A stretch of 64,000 bases of DNA from Nocardiopsis suaedae (GCF_027706745.1 NZ_JAQFWP010000032.1:1-64000); one strand, 5' to 3'; positions 7,238 to 16,637 are shown, counted from the first letter of the stretch. Made by a program: numbers and translations. Notes: generated from the sequence alone by a model not told the origin.

Positions 7238-8755
7238 ATGTCGGACGCCCCGAACACCCCTGACTCCCCGGGAGCCTCCGGCTCCCCCGGCCCCTCCGGC
7301 ACGCCCGGCACACCTTCCGGGGCCGCCGGGCCGCCCGGTGCGGGAGGGGACGGATTCCTCAAGGTCCTCGGCCGCGGCGACGTGCTCGCGCTCGCCTTCG
7401 GCGCCATGATCGGCTTCGGCTGGATCGTGCTGACCGGCGACTTCATCGACGCGGCGGGCAGCGTCGGCGCCGCCCTCGCCTTCGTCCTCGGCGGCGTGGT
7501 CATCGCCCTGGTCGGGCTCACCTACGCCGAGCTGGTCGCGGCCATGCCCCGGGCGGGAGGCGAGCACCACTACGCGCTGCGCGCGCTCGGCCCCCGGGGC
7601 GCCTTCACCGCCTCCTGGGCGATGGTGCTCGGCTACATCTCCGTCGTGGCGTTCGAGGCCGTCGCCGTCCCGCAGACCCTCGGCTACCTGCTGCCCGGGG
7701 CGATGGAGGCCGGACACCTGTGGACCGTCGCCGACTACGACGTCTCCGCCGCCCAGGTCGCGGTCGGCGTCCTGGCGGCGGCGGTGATGACCGGCGTCAA
7801 CTACGTCGGCATCCGCCCCGCCGGGGTCTTCCAGACCATCGCGGTACTGTTCCTGCTGGCGGCGGGCGCGGCCATGGTCGCGGGCGCCGCCGTGGGCGGC
7901 TCCGCCGCGACCATGGAGCCGCTGTTCACCGGCGGCGTCCCGGGCATGTTCGTCGTGCTGGTGGCGGTGCCGTTCCTGTTCGTCGGGTTCGACGTCATCC
8001 CCCAGTCGGCCAGTGAGATCCGGCTGCCCTTCCGGCAGGTCGGCCGGTTGCTCGTGGTCTCGGTGGCCTGCGCCGCCGCCTGGTACGTGATGATCATGCT
8101 GACCGCCGGGGCCGCGCTCGGCCCGGAGGAGCTGATGGCCTCCGACCTGGCCTCGGCCGATGCCATGGCGGCGCTGTGGAACAGCCCCGCCATGGGGAAC
8201 CTGCTGGTCGTCGGGGGCCTGGCCGGGCTGCTCACCAGCTGGAACGCGTTCCTGATCGGGGGCAGCCGCCTGCTGTACGCGATGGCCGAGTCGCGCATGG
8301 TCCCCGCCTGGTTCGGCCGCCTGCACCCCCGCTTCCGCACGCCCGGCAACGCCCTGCTGTTCATCGGCGCGCTGTCGGTGCTGGCCCCGCTCTTCGGCCG
8401 GCCGATGCTGGTGTGGCTGGTGGACGCGGGCGGCGTGAACATCGTCGTCGCCTACATCGTGGTCGCCGTCTCCTTCCTGGTGCTGCGGCGGCGCGAACCG
8501 GGCATGGAGCGCCCGTTCCGCACCCCGGCGGGACCGGCGGTCGGCGTGGCGGCGCTGGTGCTGAGCCTCGGGCTGCTGGCGCTCTACCTGCCGGGCATGC
8601 CCGCCGCGCTGGTGTGGCCCTGGGAGTGGGTGATCGTGGGGGCGTGGTGGATCGCCGGGCTGGCGATGATGGCCCGCCTGCCGCGGGTCGCCCCGGGAGC
8701 GGACGCGGAGGAGCGCCTGGTCGCCGAGATCGACCGCCGGGCGCGGGGGCGGTAG
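7238..8755 (+). CDS. APC-family amino acid permease
   Basis: This 505-aa integral membrane protein has 12 hydrophobic segments. The first helix carries the family's substrate-binding stretch GAMIGFGWIVLTG, in the same place as the GAIIGTG of amino acid permeases. LTYAELVAAMPRAGGEHHYALRALGP matches the conserved APC helix 2-3 region (the usual P-x-x-G-G-x-Y). The ATG at 7238 follows GGAGGGG; an upstream in-frame start at 7145 has no ribosome site. Residues 4-40 are an unusual Gly/Pro/Ser collagen-like tail ahead of the first helix. The substrate is unknown. Confidence 0.83.
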   Translation: MSDAPNTPDSPGASGSPGPSGTPGTPSGAAGPPGAGGDGFLKVLGRGDVLALAFGAMIGFGWIVLTGDFIDAAGSVGAALAFVLGGVVIALVGLTYAELVAAMPRAGGEHHYALRALGPRGAFTASWAMVLGYISVVAFEAVAVPQTLGYLLPGAMEAGHLWTVADYDVSAAQVAVGVLAAAVMTGVNYVGIRPAGVFQTIAVLFLLAAGAAMVAGAAVGGSAATMEPLFTGGVPGMFVVLVAVPFLFVGFDVIPQSASEIRLPFRQVGRLLVVSVACAAAWYVMIMLTAGAALGPEELMASDLASADAMAALWNSPAMGNLLVVGGLAGLLTSWNAFLIGGSRLLYAMAESRMVPAWFGRLHPRFRTPGNALLFIGALSVLAPLFGRPMLVWLVDAGGVNIVVAYIVVAVSFLVLRRREPGMERPFRTPAGPAVGVAALVLSLGLLALYLPGMPAALVWPWEWVIVGAWWIAGLAMMARLPRVAPGADAEERLVAEIDRRARGR

Positions 8756-8778
8756 GGCCGCCGGGGCCGCCGCCCCGG

Positions 8779-9429
8779 TCAGGCGTCCGGGGCGGCCACG
8801 CCCGCCTCGTGCGCCAGCAGGCCCGCCTGGGTGCGGTTGGCGCACCCCAGCTTGGTCAGCATCCGCGACACATAGCTCTTCACGGTGGGCTCGGCCAGGA
8901 ACAGGCGGCGGGCGATGCCGGCGTTCGACATCCCCTCGCCCAGGCACCCGAGGATGTCGCGCTCGCGGGCGGAGAGCGCGGCGATGCGCCCGCGCACCTC
9001 GGCGGAGCGGCCCCGCCCCGGGCCGCGGACCAGGCGGTGCGCGGCGCCCGGGGACATCACCGTGTGGCCGTCGGCCGCCACCCGCACCAGGTTGACCAGG
9101 TCCTCGGCCGGGGTGGTCTTCACCAGGAATCCGAGCGCCCCGGCCGAGAGCGCCCGCACCACGTGCGTGTCGTCGTCGAAGGTGGTCAGCGCGACCACGG
9201 CGGGCGGGTCCTTCAGGGCGGCGATGCGGCCGGTGGCCGCGATGCCGTCCACCCCCGGCATGCGCAGGTCCATCAGGACCACGCGGGGCCGGTGCCGCAG
9301 CACCGCCTCCACGGCCTCGGCGCCGTCCCGGGCCTCGGCCACCACCTCCACGTCGGCGGCGGACCCGAGGATGGTGCGCAGGTGGGCGCAGACCATCGGC
9401 TCGTCGTCCACCACGAGGACCCTGATCAC
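8779..9429 (-). CDS. NarL/LuxR-family response regulator
   Basis: A 216-aa DNA-binding regulator. The receiver domain (1-120) has the acidic pair DD (8-9), the phospho-acceptor Asp54 in VLMDLRMPG, and Lys near 104 in VKTTP. The LuxR helix-turn-helix covers about 150-210 (LSARERDILGCLGEGMSNAGIARRLFLAEPTVKSYVSRML). Its GTG start overlaps the TGA of the upstream kinase gene (GTGA), with GGAG in the kinase C-terminus, so the two are translationally coupled. Probable target: the divergent ABC exporter at 10968-12868, by analogy with similar loci. Confidence 0.9.
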   Translation of the reverse strand: MIRVLVVDDEPMVCAHLRTILGSAADVEVVAEARDGAEAVEAVLRHRPRVVLMDLRMPGVDGIAATGRIAALKDPPAVVALTTFDDDTHVVRALSAGALGFLVKTTPAEDLVNLVRVAADGHTVMSPGAAHRLVRGPGRGRSAEVRGRIAALSARERDILGCLGEGMSNAGIARRLFLAEPTVKSYVSRMLTKLGCANRTQAGLLAHEAGVAAPDA

Positions 9430-10796
9430 GCGTTCTCCTCCCGGACCGTCCGGTCCGCTCCGCCCGTCCGCTCGTTCTGGTCGGCGCGGTATTCGGGGCC
9501 CCGTCCGGCGCCGCCGGAGGCCCCGCGGGGGAGCTCGGCCCGGACGGCGAAGCCGCCTCCGGCGGTGGGCCCCGCCTCCAGGGAGCCCCCGACCAGCTCG
9601 ACGCGGTGCCGCAGCCCGTCCAGCCCGGTGCCGGCTCCCGCAGTCAGCCGCCCGGTCTCCGCGTCCGGTGGCGGAGGCCCGTTCTCCACCGCCACCGCGA
9701 CCGCGTCCGGCCGGTGGTCGATCCGCACCTCCACGGCCGCTCCCGGGGCGTGCTTGCGCGCGTTGGTCAGCGCCTCTTGGACGACGCGGTAGAGCGTGCG
9801 GGCGGTGTGCGGCGCGAGCCCCTCGGGGCCGCCGGAGGCGGTGTAGTCCACCTGCTGCCCGGCGGCGCGGGCCTCCTCCGCGAGGGTTGCGGGGTCGGGC
9901 ACGGGTTCGCCCCCGCCGCCGGTCGTGTTCGCTTCCCCGGTCCCGGCCCCGGCCCCGGCGCCGACCGCGGCCGCGTTGCCCGACGCGGGCACCTCCGCGG
10001 AACGCCCGGCGGGTTCGGCGTCGTCCCCGCGCAGGACCCCGATGAGGCTCCGCAGTTCCTCGATCGCCCTGCCGCCCGCACCGCGGATCCCGTCGGCGGC
10101 CGACCGCACCTCGGGGTCGTCGGTGGCCACGGACAGGGCACCGGCCTGCAGCACCATCAGGCTGACCTGGTGGGTGACGGTGTCGTGCATCTCGGCGGCC
10201 AGTCGCCTGCGCTCCTCCACCCGTGCCCGCTCGGCGATCAGCTCGCGCTCCCGCGCCTCCTGGCGTATCCGCTCGCGGCGCGCCTGCGTGAGGCGGAACG
10301 TTAGAGCCAGCGTCGTCCCCCCGAGGACCGGGGAGGCCGCGCCCAGCGCGCTCAACAGGTAGGAGCCCTCCGGAGGGGTGGTCACGACGGTGGTCACCAC
10401 CGCGTACGCGGCGAGCGCCGCCATGCCCAGGGCCAGCCGGGCTTTGCGGCGCTCATGCGACACCAACCCGACCGCCGCCCCCGCGATGGCGAGCGGGGCC
10501 CAGGCCAGCCCGCCCGCCGCGGTCAGCTCCCGCCAGGCCGGGTCGACGGTGGAGACGGCGATCGCCGTCCCGGAGGCCGCCGCCGCGGCGGTGAGCGGAC
10601 GGCGCGGCCCGACCAGCGCCGCCAGCGAGGCGACCGCCATTGCTCCGGTGCCCGCGACCACGGCGACCGCGTCGGCGCCGGGCAGCGCCGCCGCGCACAG
10701 CAGCCCTGTCCCGAGCGCCGCGGCGACCAGCAGCGCGCACACCGCCACCTGCCCGCGGCCGGAGCGGCCCTTCGGGGCGCGACCGGGATCGACCAT
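9426..10796 (-). CDS. Sensor histidine kinase, HisKA_3 type
   Basis: This 456-aa membrane kinase has about six N-terminal helices (residues 15-165). The dimerisation/phospho-acceptor helix is RRRLAAEMHDTVTHQVSLMVLQ with His204. The ATPase domain has the N-box in VVQEALTNARKHA and the G-box in GTGLDGLRHRVELVGG. A Gly/Ala linker of about 30 residues (around 270-300) is inserted between helix and ATPase. It has no extracellular sensor domain, as in kinases that sense the membrane or a partner transporter. It is cotranscribed with the response regulator. Confidence 0.9.
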   Translation of the reverse strand: MVDPGRAPKGRSGRGQVAVCALLVAAALGTGLLCAAALPGADAVAVVAGTGAMAVASLAALVGPRRPLTAAAAASGTAIAVSTVDPAWRELTAAGGLAWAPLAIAGAAVGLVSHERRKARLALGMAALAAYAVVTTVVTTPPEGSYLLSALGAASPVLGGTTLALTFRLTQARRERIRQEARERELIAERARVEERRRLAAEMHDTVTHQVSLMVLQAGALSVATDDPEVRSAADGIRGAGGRAIEELRSLIGVLRGDDAEPAGRSAEVPASGNAAAVGAGAGAGTGEANTTGGGGEPVPDPATLAEEARAAGQQVDYTASGGPEGLAPHTARTLYRVVQEALTNARKHAPGAAVEVRIDHRPDAVAVAVENGPPPPDAETGRLTAGAGTGLDGLRHRVELVGGSLEAGPTAGGGFAVRAELPRGASGGAGRGPEYRADQNERTGGADRTVREENA

Positions 10797-10967
10797 GCTC
10801 CGAGGCTAGGCCCTGGCGGCCCGGGGCGGCTCCTCCAGCGCCGAAGTCGCAACTTTGGTTGTCGGTGCCGACGGCTTTGTATGCTCGCCCGCCGCCGCCC
10901 GTGCGCGCTTGGCTGGAGGAGCACATGGAGCAGGAGAGGGCACGGAGCCCGGCGAACGGGGGGCGGA

Positions 10968-11897
10968 ATGATCGAAGCGGCGGACCTGACCAAGGAGTAC
11001 CGGGGCGGCGTCCGGGCGGTGGACGGGCTCACGTTCACCGCTCCGGCCGGGGCCGTCACCGGCTTCCTCGGGCCGAACGGCGCAGGGAAGACCAGCACGA
11101 TGCGGCTGGTCCTGGGGCTGGACCGGCCGACGGCGGGGACGGCGCTCATCCACGGACGGCCCTACCGGACGTTCGAGGCGCCCATGCGCGCGGTCGGCGC
11201 GCTGCTGGGGACCGAGTCCGTGCCCGGGGGCATGACTGCCGCCGCGCACCTGCGGTGGCTCGCCCGCGCGGGCCGCCTGCCCCGGGGCCGGGCCGAGGTG
11301 GTGCTCGGCATGGTCGGGCTCGGTGACGAGGCGGGGCGCAAGGTGAAGGACTTCTCCCTGGGCATGCGCCAGCGGCTGGGGCTGGCCGCCGCCCTCCTGG
11401 GCGATCCCGGGGTGCTCGTCCTCGACGAGCCGGTGAACGGGCTGGACCCCGAGGGCGTGCGGTGGATCCGCACCCTGCTGCGGCGGCTGGCCGACGAGGG
11501 GCGCACGGTCCTGCTCTCCAGCCACCTGCTGAGCGAGACGGCGGCGACCGCCGACCGCGTGGTGGTGATCGGCGGCGGACGGCTCATCGCCGAGGCCGGG
11601 ATCGACGAGGTGGTCCGGCGCGGGTCGGGGCCGGTTTCGGTGGAGACGCCGCAGGCCGGCCTGCTGGCGCGGCTGGTGGCCGAGGAGGGCGCCGAGGCCG
11701 AGCCCGGCCCGGGAGGAAGGGTGTCCGTGCGCGGGCTGGACGCGCGGCGCGTGGGTGAGCTGGCCGCCCGCCACGGGGTGGTCCTGCACGGGCTGGGACA
11801 GGAGAGCCCCGACCTGGAGGAGGTCTTCTTCGAGCTCACCCGGGACAGCGCGCGCCACACCTTCGCGTCCGCCGGGATGAACGGAGACCGACGGTGA
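10968..11897 (+). CDS. ABC transporter ATP-binding protein
   Basis: A 309-aa ATPase of the drug/bacteriocin export (DrrA/CcmA) class. The Walker A is GPNGAGKTS (about 35-43), the signature is FSLGMRQRLGLAAALLGDP, the Walker B is VLVLDEPVNGLDP, and the switch His is in LLSSHLLSE. The C-terminal 80 residues form the usual accessory domain. The ATG at 10968 follows a G-run. Its stop overlaps the start of the permease by four bases. It lies divergent from the two-component system, which suggests regulated expression. Confidence 0.9.
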   Translation: MIEAADLTKEYRGGVRAVDGLTFTAPAGAVTGFLGPNGAGKTSTMRLVLGLDRPTAGTALIHGRPYRTFEAPMRAVGALLGTESVPGGMTAAAHLRWLARAGRLPRGRAEVVLGMVGLGDEAGRKVKDFSLGMRQRLGLAAALLGDPGVLVLDEPVNGLDPEGVRWIRTLLRRLADEGRTVLLSSHLLSETAATADRVVVIGGGRLIAEAGIDEVVRRGSGPVSVETPQAGLLARLVAEEGAEAEPGPGGRVSVRGLDARRVGELAARHGVVLHGLGQESPDLEEVFFELTRDSARHTFASAGMNGDRR

Positions 11898-12868
11898 GCG
11901 CGGCCGACCACCGGGGCCGGAAGGCGGGGAGCCGACCGCCGGTTCCGACCGGCAGCAGCGCCCCGGGCGTACGTGAACGATCCGGTGGGAGTGGGGAGAT
12001 GACGGTGGGGCGGACGGCGTCGGCACCGACGGGCGGGAGCGGGGACGGCGGAACGGCCGGAACCGGTGGCGGCGAGCGCACGGAACGAGGAGCACCGGGG
12101 TTCGGGGCGGCGCTGCGTTCGGAATGGGCCAAGTTCCTGGCGCTGCCCTCCAACCGCGCCATCATCGCGGCCACGGTCTTCCTCACGGTCGGCATCACCG
12201 CCCTGACCGGCCTCTTCGGTGACACGGGGGCCATCGCGCGCGAGCAGGCCGACGGGAGGTACAGCGTCATCTTCTTCGGTGCGTCCTTCGGTGTGTGGAC
12301 CTTCTCGGCCCTGGCCGCGAACGTGGTCGCCGCCGAATACCGCACCGGCGCCATCGCGTGGACCCTGACCGCCACCCCGCGCCGTGCCCGGGTCCTGGGC
12401 GCCAAGTTCCTCGTGGTGGGTGCCGCGGCGCCGGCGTCGGGCCTGGTGATCGCCCTGGCGAACTTCTGGGTCACCCAGACCGTGCTCGCGCGCGCCGGGG
12501 AGGACGTCCTCACCCTGGCCGAACCGGGGATGCTCCGCGCGGTGCTGGTCTACATCCCGGTGGGCATGGCGGTGCAGTCGCTCCTGACGGCCGCTGCGGC
12601 GGCGGTGCTCCGCAGCGGACCGGCGGCGTTCGTGTCGGTGCTGCTCCTCGGCCTGCTCCCGATCGCCGTGGCCCCCGTGCTGGGCGGCTGGTGGGGGGAG
12701 AACATCCCCCGGTACATGACGGGCGCGGCGACCGAGAGCCTGGCGGGAATCGCCGTCCCCGGGACACCGGGCTTCCTGCCGACGCTGCCCGCGGCGCTCG
12801 TCGTGCTGGGCTGGACGGCACTGTTCCTCGCGGTGGCGACGGCCGTGTTCGAGCGCCGCGACGCGTGA
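11894..12868 (+). CDS. ABC-2 type permease
   Basis: This 324-aa membrane partner of the preceding ATPase has an N-terminal Gly/Ser-rich cytoplasmic stretch of about 70 residues, then SEWAKFLALPSNRA and six hydrophobic segments. The RSEWxK element before helix 1 is typical of actinobacterial ABC-2 permeases. The GTG at 11894 overlaps the ATPase stop (GTGA). An in-frame ATG at 12000 lies too close to its purine stretch and would cut only the disordered tail, so the coupled start is preferred. Exported substrate unknown. Confidence 0.82.
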   Translation: MSAADHRGRKAGSRPPVPTGSSAPGVRERSGGSGEMTVGRTASAPTGGSGDGGTAGTGGGERTERGAPGFGAALRSEWAKFLALPSNRAIIAATVFLTVGITALTGLFGDTGAIAREQADGRYSVIFFGASFGVWTFSALAANVVAAEYRTGAIAWTLTATPRRARVLGAKFLVVGAAAPASGLVIALANFWVTQTVLARAGEDVLTLAEPGMLRAVLVYIPVGMAVQSLLTAAAAAVLRSGPAAFVSVLLLGLLPIAVAPVLGGWWGENIPRYMTGAATESLAGIAVPGTPGFLPTLPAALVVLGWTALFLAVATAVFERRDA

Positions 12869-12913
12869 ACGCGGCCGCCCGCGCGGAACTGCCGCCCTGC
12901 CGGTCCCGAGGTG

Positions 12914-13675
12914 TCAGCGGACCGGTTCCGGGGCGGCGGCCGTACGCCCGGCGGCCCGGTCGGCCGCCGCCCCGGTGAAGGCGCGCACCACAGGGTGGGG
13001 GCGCGGGCCGTCGGCGAGTTCCGGCTGGAACAGGGTGGCCAGGAAGAACGGGTGCCCCTCCAGCTCGGCGACCCGGACCCTCCCCTGCTCGTCGTGGCCG
13101 GTGAACCGCAGGCCGCGCCCCTCCAGCAGTCCGGCGGCCTCCGGCGCGGGCCCATACGAGCAGTGGTAGCGCTCGATCCTCCGCTCGGTCCCCAGCACTC
13201 GTGCGGCCAGCGACCCCGGCGTGCATCGGATCTCCCCCTCGTGCCCCACGAGCGAGCAGGCCAGCGGCGCGATCAAGGGCTCCTCCGCGTCGGGGTCCGA
13301 CTCGCCGTGGCGGGCCTCCGACAGCCCGCACACGCCCCGGGCGAACTCCAGGAGCGCGTGCTGGAAGCCGCCGCAGGTGCCGAGGAACGGCACACCCCTG
13401 GTGCGGGCGGTGCGCACGGCGGCGAGCGCGCCCGCCTCGCTCCGGTACGGGCTTCCGGGCATGAGCCAGACCCCGTCGAACCCGTCCAGCCGACCGGGGG
13501 CGGCGGCCTCCTCGGTCGGGACCCAATAGGCGTCGGCGAGCAGGTCCTCGTGCCGCCGCACCCCTTCCAGCAGTCCGGGGACCCGGGCATGGGCCCGCAC
13601 GTGCGGGGAGCGGTCGGCGACCAGGGCGAGGCGGGCGGCGGGCAGGGCGGCCCGCGGTTCGGTGGTGTGCTGCAT
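12914..13675 (-). CDS. CTP-synthase C-terminal-like class I glutamine amidotransferase domain protein
   Basis: This 253-aa protein is a stand-alone GATase domain. It has the oxyanion PGSPY (73-77) and the nucleophile elbow FLGTCGGFQHA with Cys101. In CTP synthase the triad His lies in FHPE; here the equivalent site is FQPE (Gln217), so normal glutaminase chemistry is doubtful. This matches the family annotated as 'CTP synthase C-terminal region-related (seleno)protein'; here the elbow residue is Cys, not Sec. The ATG at 13675 is 39 bp from the divergent LysR gene, the classical arrangement for a regulated target. Substrate unknown. Confidence 0.72.
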   Translation of the reverse strand: MQHTTEPRAALPAARLALVADRSPHVRAHARVPGLLEGVRRHEDLLADAYWVPTEEAAAPGRLDGFDGVWLMPGSPYRSEAGALAAVRTARTRGVPFLGTCGGFQHALLEFARGVCGLSEARHGESDPDAEEPLIAPLACSLVGHEGEIRCTPGSLAARVLGTERRIERYHCSYGPAPEAAGLLEGRGLRFTGHDEQGRVRVAELEGHPFFLATLFQPELADGPRPHPVVRAFTGAAADRAAGRTAAAPEPVR

Positions 13676-13714
13676 CGGCCCAGCATCGCCTGCCGGGGGT
13701 GAGAAGATCCAACG

Positions 13715-14671
13715 ATGGTTTCGGATCCCTCGATCAGTGCTGCTGATACCGGCCGGTCGCAGGCGCGCGACCCGTTGAACGCCCAGTGGTTGCGGACCTT
13801 CGCCGCCGTGGCCCGCCTGGGGTCGTTCTCGGAGGCGGCCGAGGAGCTGAGCTACACCCAGTCGGCGGTGTCGCAGCAGGTCGCGGCGTTGGAGCGGGAG
13901 CTGGGCGCGGCCGTGCTGCGCCGTCGGCCGGTCGAGCCGACCGAGGCGGGCGAGCGGCTGCTGGAACACGCCGTACCGATCCTGCTGCGGCTGGACGCCG
14001 CCCGGACCGACGTGGCGCGGGTCCGTGGGCCGGGCGTCCCCCGCTTGGCGGTGGGGGCCTGCCCCGGCGCGTTCGTGCCGGAGGCGGCCCGCGCCCTGGC
14101 GGCGGTGCGCGCGGCCGACCCCCGCCTGGAGCCGCGGGTGCGGACGGCGGGACTGGACGCGGTGGTCGCCGGGGTCGCCTCCGGGGAGTTCGATGCCGGC
14201 CTGGTCGGCGGGGTGGCCGCGCCGACCGACCCGCTGCGGCTCGGCGCCGGGGAGGGCGAGTCGGTGGAGGTGATGCGGTCGGTGGTGGTGCGGGAGCGGC
14301 CGCTCGTGGCGGCGGTCCCGCACGGCCACCCGTTCGCCGGGCGCGGCGGCGTGAGCGCGGCCGAGCTGGCGGACGCCCTGTGGGTCGACGCCCCGGGGGC
14401 GGCGGTCCCGCTGTCGGCGCTGCGCGAGATGGTGCCCAACGCGGCGCCGCGGGCCGGGGTGCGGCTCGACGGGGGTGACGCGGGCGCCTTGGAGGCCTTG
14501 GTCGCGGAGGGGCACGGGGTGGCGCTGGTGCCGGAGGGGACCCTCGGCGGGGTCCCGGCGGTCCCGCTGGCCGCCCCCAGGCTGGTGCACCGGGTCGAAC
14601 TGCTCCACCTGAACACCCATGGCCCGGCCCAGAGACTGGTCGGCCTCCTGGCGGACGCGTCCACGCGGTAG
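13715..14671 (+). CDS. LysR-family transcriptional regulator
   Basis: This 318-aa regulator has an N-terminal winged helix (residues 20-80; WLRTFAAVARLGSFSEAAEELSYTQSAVSQQVAALERELG) and a C-terminal effector domain. The last 230 residues match the periplasmic-binding-like fold. It is divergent from the amidotransferase gene across 39 bp and probably controls that gene and itself. Both genes lie alone, so the effector cannot be guessed. Confidence 0.87.
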   Translation: MVSDPSISAADTGRSQARDPLNAQWLRTFAAVARLGSFSEAAEELSYTQSAVSQQVAALERELGAAVLRRRPVEPTEAGERLLEHAVPILLRLDAARTDVARVRGPGVPRLAVGACPGAFVPEAARALAAVRAADPRLEPRVRTAGLDAVVAGVASGEFDAGLVGGVAAPTDPLRLGAGEGESVEVMRSVVVRERPLVAAVPHGHPFAGRGGVSAAELADALWVDAPGAAVPLSALREMVPNAAPRAGVRLDGGDAGALEALVAEGHGVALVPEGTLGGVPAVPLAAPRLVHRVELLHLNTHGPAQRLVGLLADASTR

Positions 14672-14742
14672 CGGAGGAGGGGAGCGGGGGAGCGGGCCGG
14701 TGCGGTCCGCCCCCGCACCCGTCGTGTGCCGCCGGGCACCGC

Positions 14743-15777
14743 TCACCGGGTTCGGAAGGGGCCCTGGACGGTGCGCCCGCTCCGCGCCGCCACGGCCTCG
14801 TGGTCGGCGAGCCGCTGCAGGTAGGCGTTGTAGGCGTTGAGCTCGGCGTCGCCGTCGCGCTCGGCCTTCCGGTCGGAGCGGCGGGCGAGCCGCGCGTCCG
14901 AGCGCATCCACAGCACGGCCAGCACGATCATCACCACCAGGGTGGGCACGTCCCCGAATACCCAGGTGAGGCCGCCCGCCCAGAGCTGGTCGTCCATCAC
15001 GTCGATGTCCCACGCCGGGGGCGGCGAGGCGAAGAACCCCACGATCGGCGACTCGGACATCATCACGGCGATCGCGAAGAACGCGTGGAACGGCAGCCCG
15101 GCCATCATCAGCATCATCCGCAGCAGGTGGCTCCGGTTGCCGGGCCAGGGGTCGACCATCAGCACCGGGCCGAAGAAGACGATCCCGGTCAGCAGGAAGT
15201 GCAGGAGCATCAGGTAGTGCCCCCACACGCTGCTCATCAGGATGTCGAAAAGCGGGGTCAGGTAGATGCCGTAGAGGCTGAACACGAACGCCGACAGAGT
15301 GAAGGCCGGGTGGGAGGCGGCCTTGGCGACAGGGCTGTGCAGGAACCGCACCAGGCCCCGGCGCGGGGCGCCGCGGCGGCCCCTTCCCGCGGGCAGGGCG
15401 CGCAGGACCAGGGTCACCGGCGCGCCCATCAGCAGGAACACCGGGGCGAGCATGGTCAGGATCATGTGCTGGAACATGTGCACGCTGAAGACGGCCATGC
15501 CGTAGGCCTCGATGCCGGTGGCCGTCACCCACAGGACCATGGCCACTCCGACGTACCAGCTCACGGTCCGGCCGAGGGGCCAGCGGATGCCGCGCCGCCG
15601 GAGGCGCACCAGGCCGATGGCGTAGAAGGCGGCCAATACGGCGCAGAGGATGGGGAGGATCGCGTACGGCTGGGGCTGCCAGGCGAGGAGGCCGCTCAGC
15701 GTCGGGGGATCGCTCGGCATCCACATGGGGCCTGTCATGCCGTGGTCCATGGTGTCCATGGGCATCTGGTCGTCCAA
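14743..15777 (-). CDS. Cytochrome c oxidase assembly protein, CtaG/Caa3 type
   Basis: This 344-aa multi-helix membrane protein of the CtaG_Cox family acts in copper delivery to cytochrome oxidase. The His/Met-rich N-terminus (MDDQMPMDTMDHGM), the HMFQHM motif in SVHMFQHMILTMLAPVFLLMGAP and later His/Met residues (GHYLMLLHFLLTG, PFHAFFAIAVMM) are typical. The TTG at 15777 is chosen because GGAG lies 8 bases upstream; the first ATG is four codons later and too far from it. It is followed upstream by a small membrane protein gene on the same strand. Confidence 0.82.
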   Translation of the reverse strand: MDDQMPMDTMDHGMTGPMWMPSDPPTLSGLLAWQPQPYAILPILCAVLAAFYAIGLVRLRRRGIRWPLGRTVSWYVGVAMVLWVTATGIEAYGMAVFSVHMFQHMILTMLAPVFLLMGAPVTLVLRALPAGRGRRGAPRRGLVRFLHSPVAKAASHPAFTLSAFVFSLYGIYLTPLFDILMSSVWGHYLMLLHFLLTGIVFFGPVLMVDPWPGNRSHLLRMMLMMAGLPFHAFFAIAVMMSESPIVGFFASPPPAWDIDVMDDQLWAGGLTWVFGDVPTLVVMIVLAVLWMRSDARLARRSDRKAERDGDAELNAYNAYLQRLADHEAVAARSGRTVQGPFRTR

Positions 15778-15977
15778 GGCGTGTCTCCAAGGGCACGGAT
15801 CGACGGCACCGCGTCGGCGCGGTGCGGTGGCGGTACGGAGGGAGGGCGCCGGAAGAGGGGGCGCCCGGCAGGCGGAGCCGCGGCGCGCACAGCCGTGTGC
15901 CCGGTCGCTGGGCCGCCCGCTTTGACGGACGGGGCGGAGCCGGGCGTGGCGTCAGCGCCGCGTGCGGCGGGCTCGGC

Positions 15978-16454
15978 CTATACCCGCTGGATGCAGAGGG
16001 ATCGGAGCAGGGGGACACCCGGGCGGGCGGGGACGGCGCCGCGGCGGACGGGACGGAGCGCCGAGCGCGGTGGCGGCGGCCAGAAGGCGGCGATGAGCAG
16101 CGCGCCCAGGAAGGTGCCCAGGAGGACCTGCAGGTCTCCGGCGCGCTGATCGGTGTTGGCGCCGTCGTCGGCCGGGCAGGGAGAGGCCCTTCCGGTGTCG
16201 GCGGAGCACGCCGTTCCGGTGCCGTCGTCGGTGGCACCGGAGGTTCCGGCGGTGTCGGCGGTGTCGGCGGCCAAGAGCGGGGAGACGGACCCCACCACGG
16301 TGTCCGCCGCGTGGGCGGCGGGGACGCCGCCGACTGCGGCGAGGGAGACGCCGCCGTGCAGGATGGCGCCGATGAAGTGCGCGAGGACGAGGAACGAGAG
16401 CAGGGCGACGCGCCGCGGGGCCGCGCGGTCGTGCGTCCTGGTCGCCTCCTTCAC
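15978..16454 (-). CDS. Small two-helix membrane protein (DUF6153-like, tentative)
   Basis: About 158 aa, with a hydrophobic helix near the N-terminus (ALLSFLVLAHFIGAILHGG, 16-34), an Ala/Thr/Asp-rich outer segment containing two Cys (TGTACS, ASPCPAD), and a second helix (LLGTFLGALLIAAFW). The layout resembles the small actinobacterial DUF6153 proteins often near copper genes, and ctaG lies next to it. The GTG at 16454 is the best start, although its ribosome site is weak. The family name is a guess from architecture only. Confidence 0.5.
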   Translation of the reverse strand: MKEATRTHDRAAPRRVALLSFLVLAHFIGAILHGGVSLAAVGGVPAAHAADTVVGSVSPLLAADTADTAGTSGATDDGTGTACSADTGRASPCPADDGANTDQRAGDLQVLLGTFLGALLIAAFWPPPPRSALRPVRRGAVPARPGVPLLRSLCIQRV

Positions 16455-16637
16455 GGCCCGCAGACTATCCGCCCTCGTCAGAGCGGCCGGGACACCCCCC
16501 GAAAATGACCGGCGGCCGGGGGCGGCCGTACGGCCCGGCCACGCCTCTGCGCCCTCCCCGCTCGGGGAGCCGCCCCACCCGGTGCCCTGTCCGATTCCCG
16601 CCGGTGGGCGGCCGCGGTCCTCGGCAGGATCGAGGGC

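Noticed and set aside
12914-16237. 1107-codon minus-strand open frame
   Set aside because: It is a chance fusion of open frames across ctaG, the LysR antisense and the amidotransferase gene. Only its last 253 codons show a real domain.
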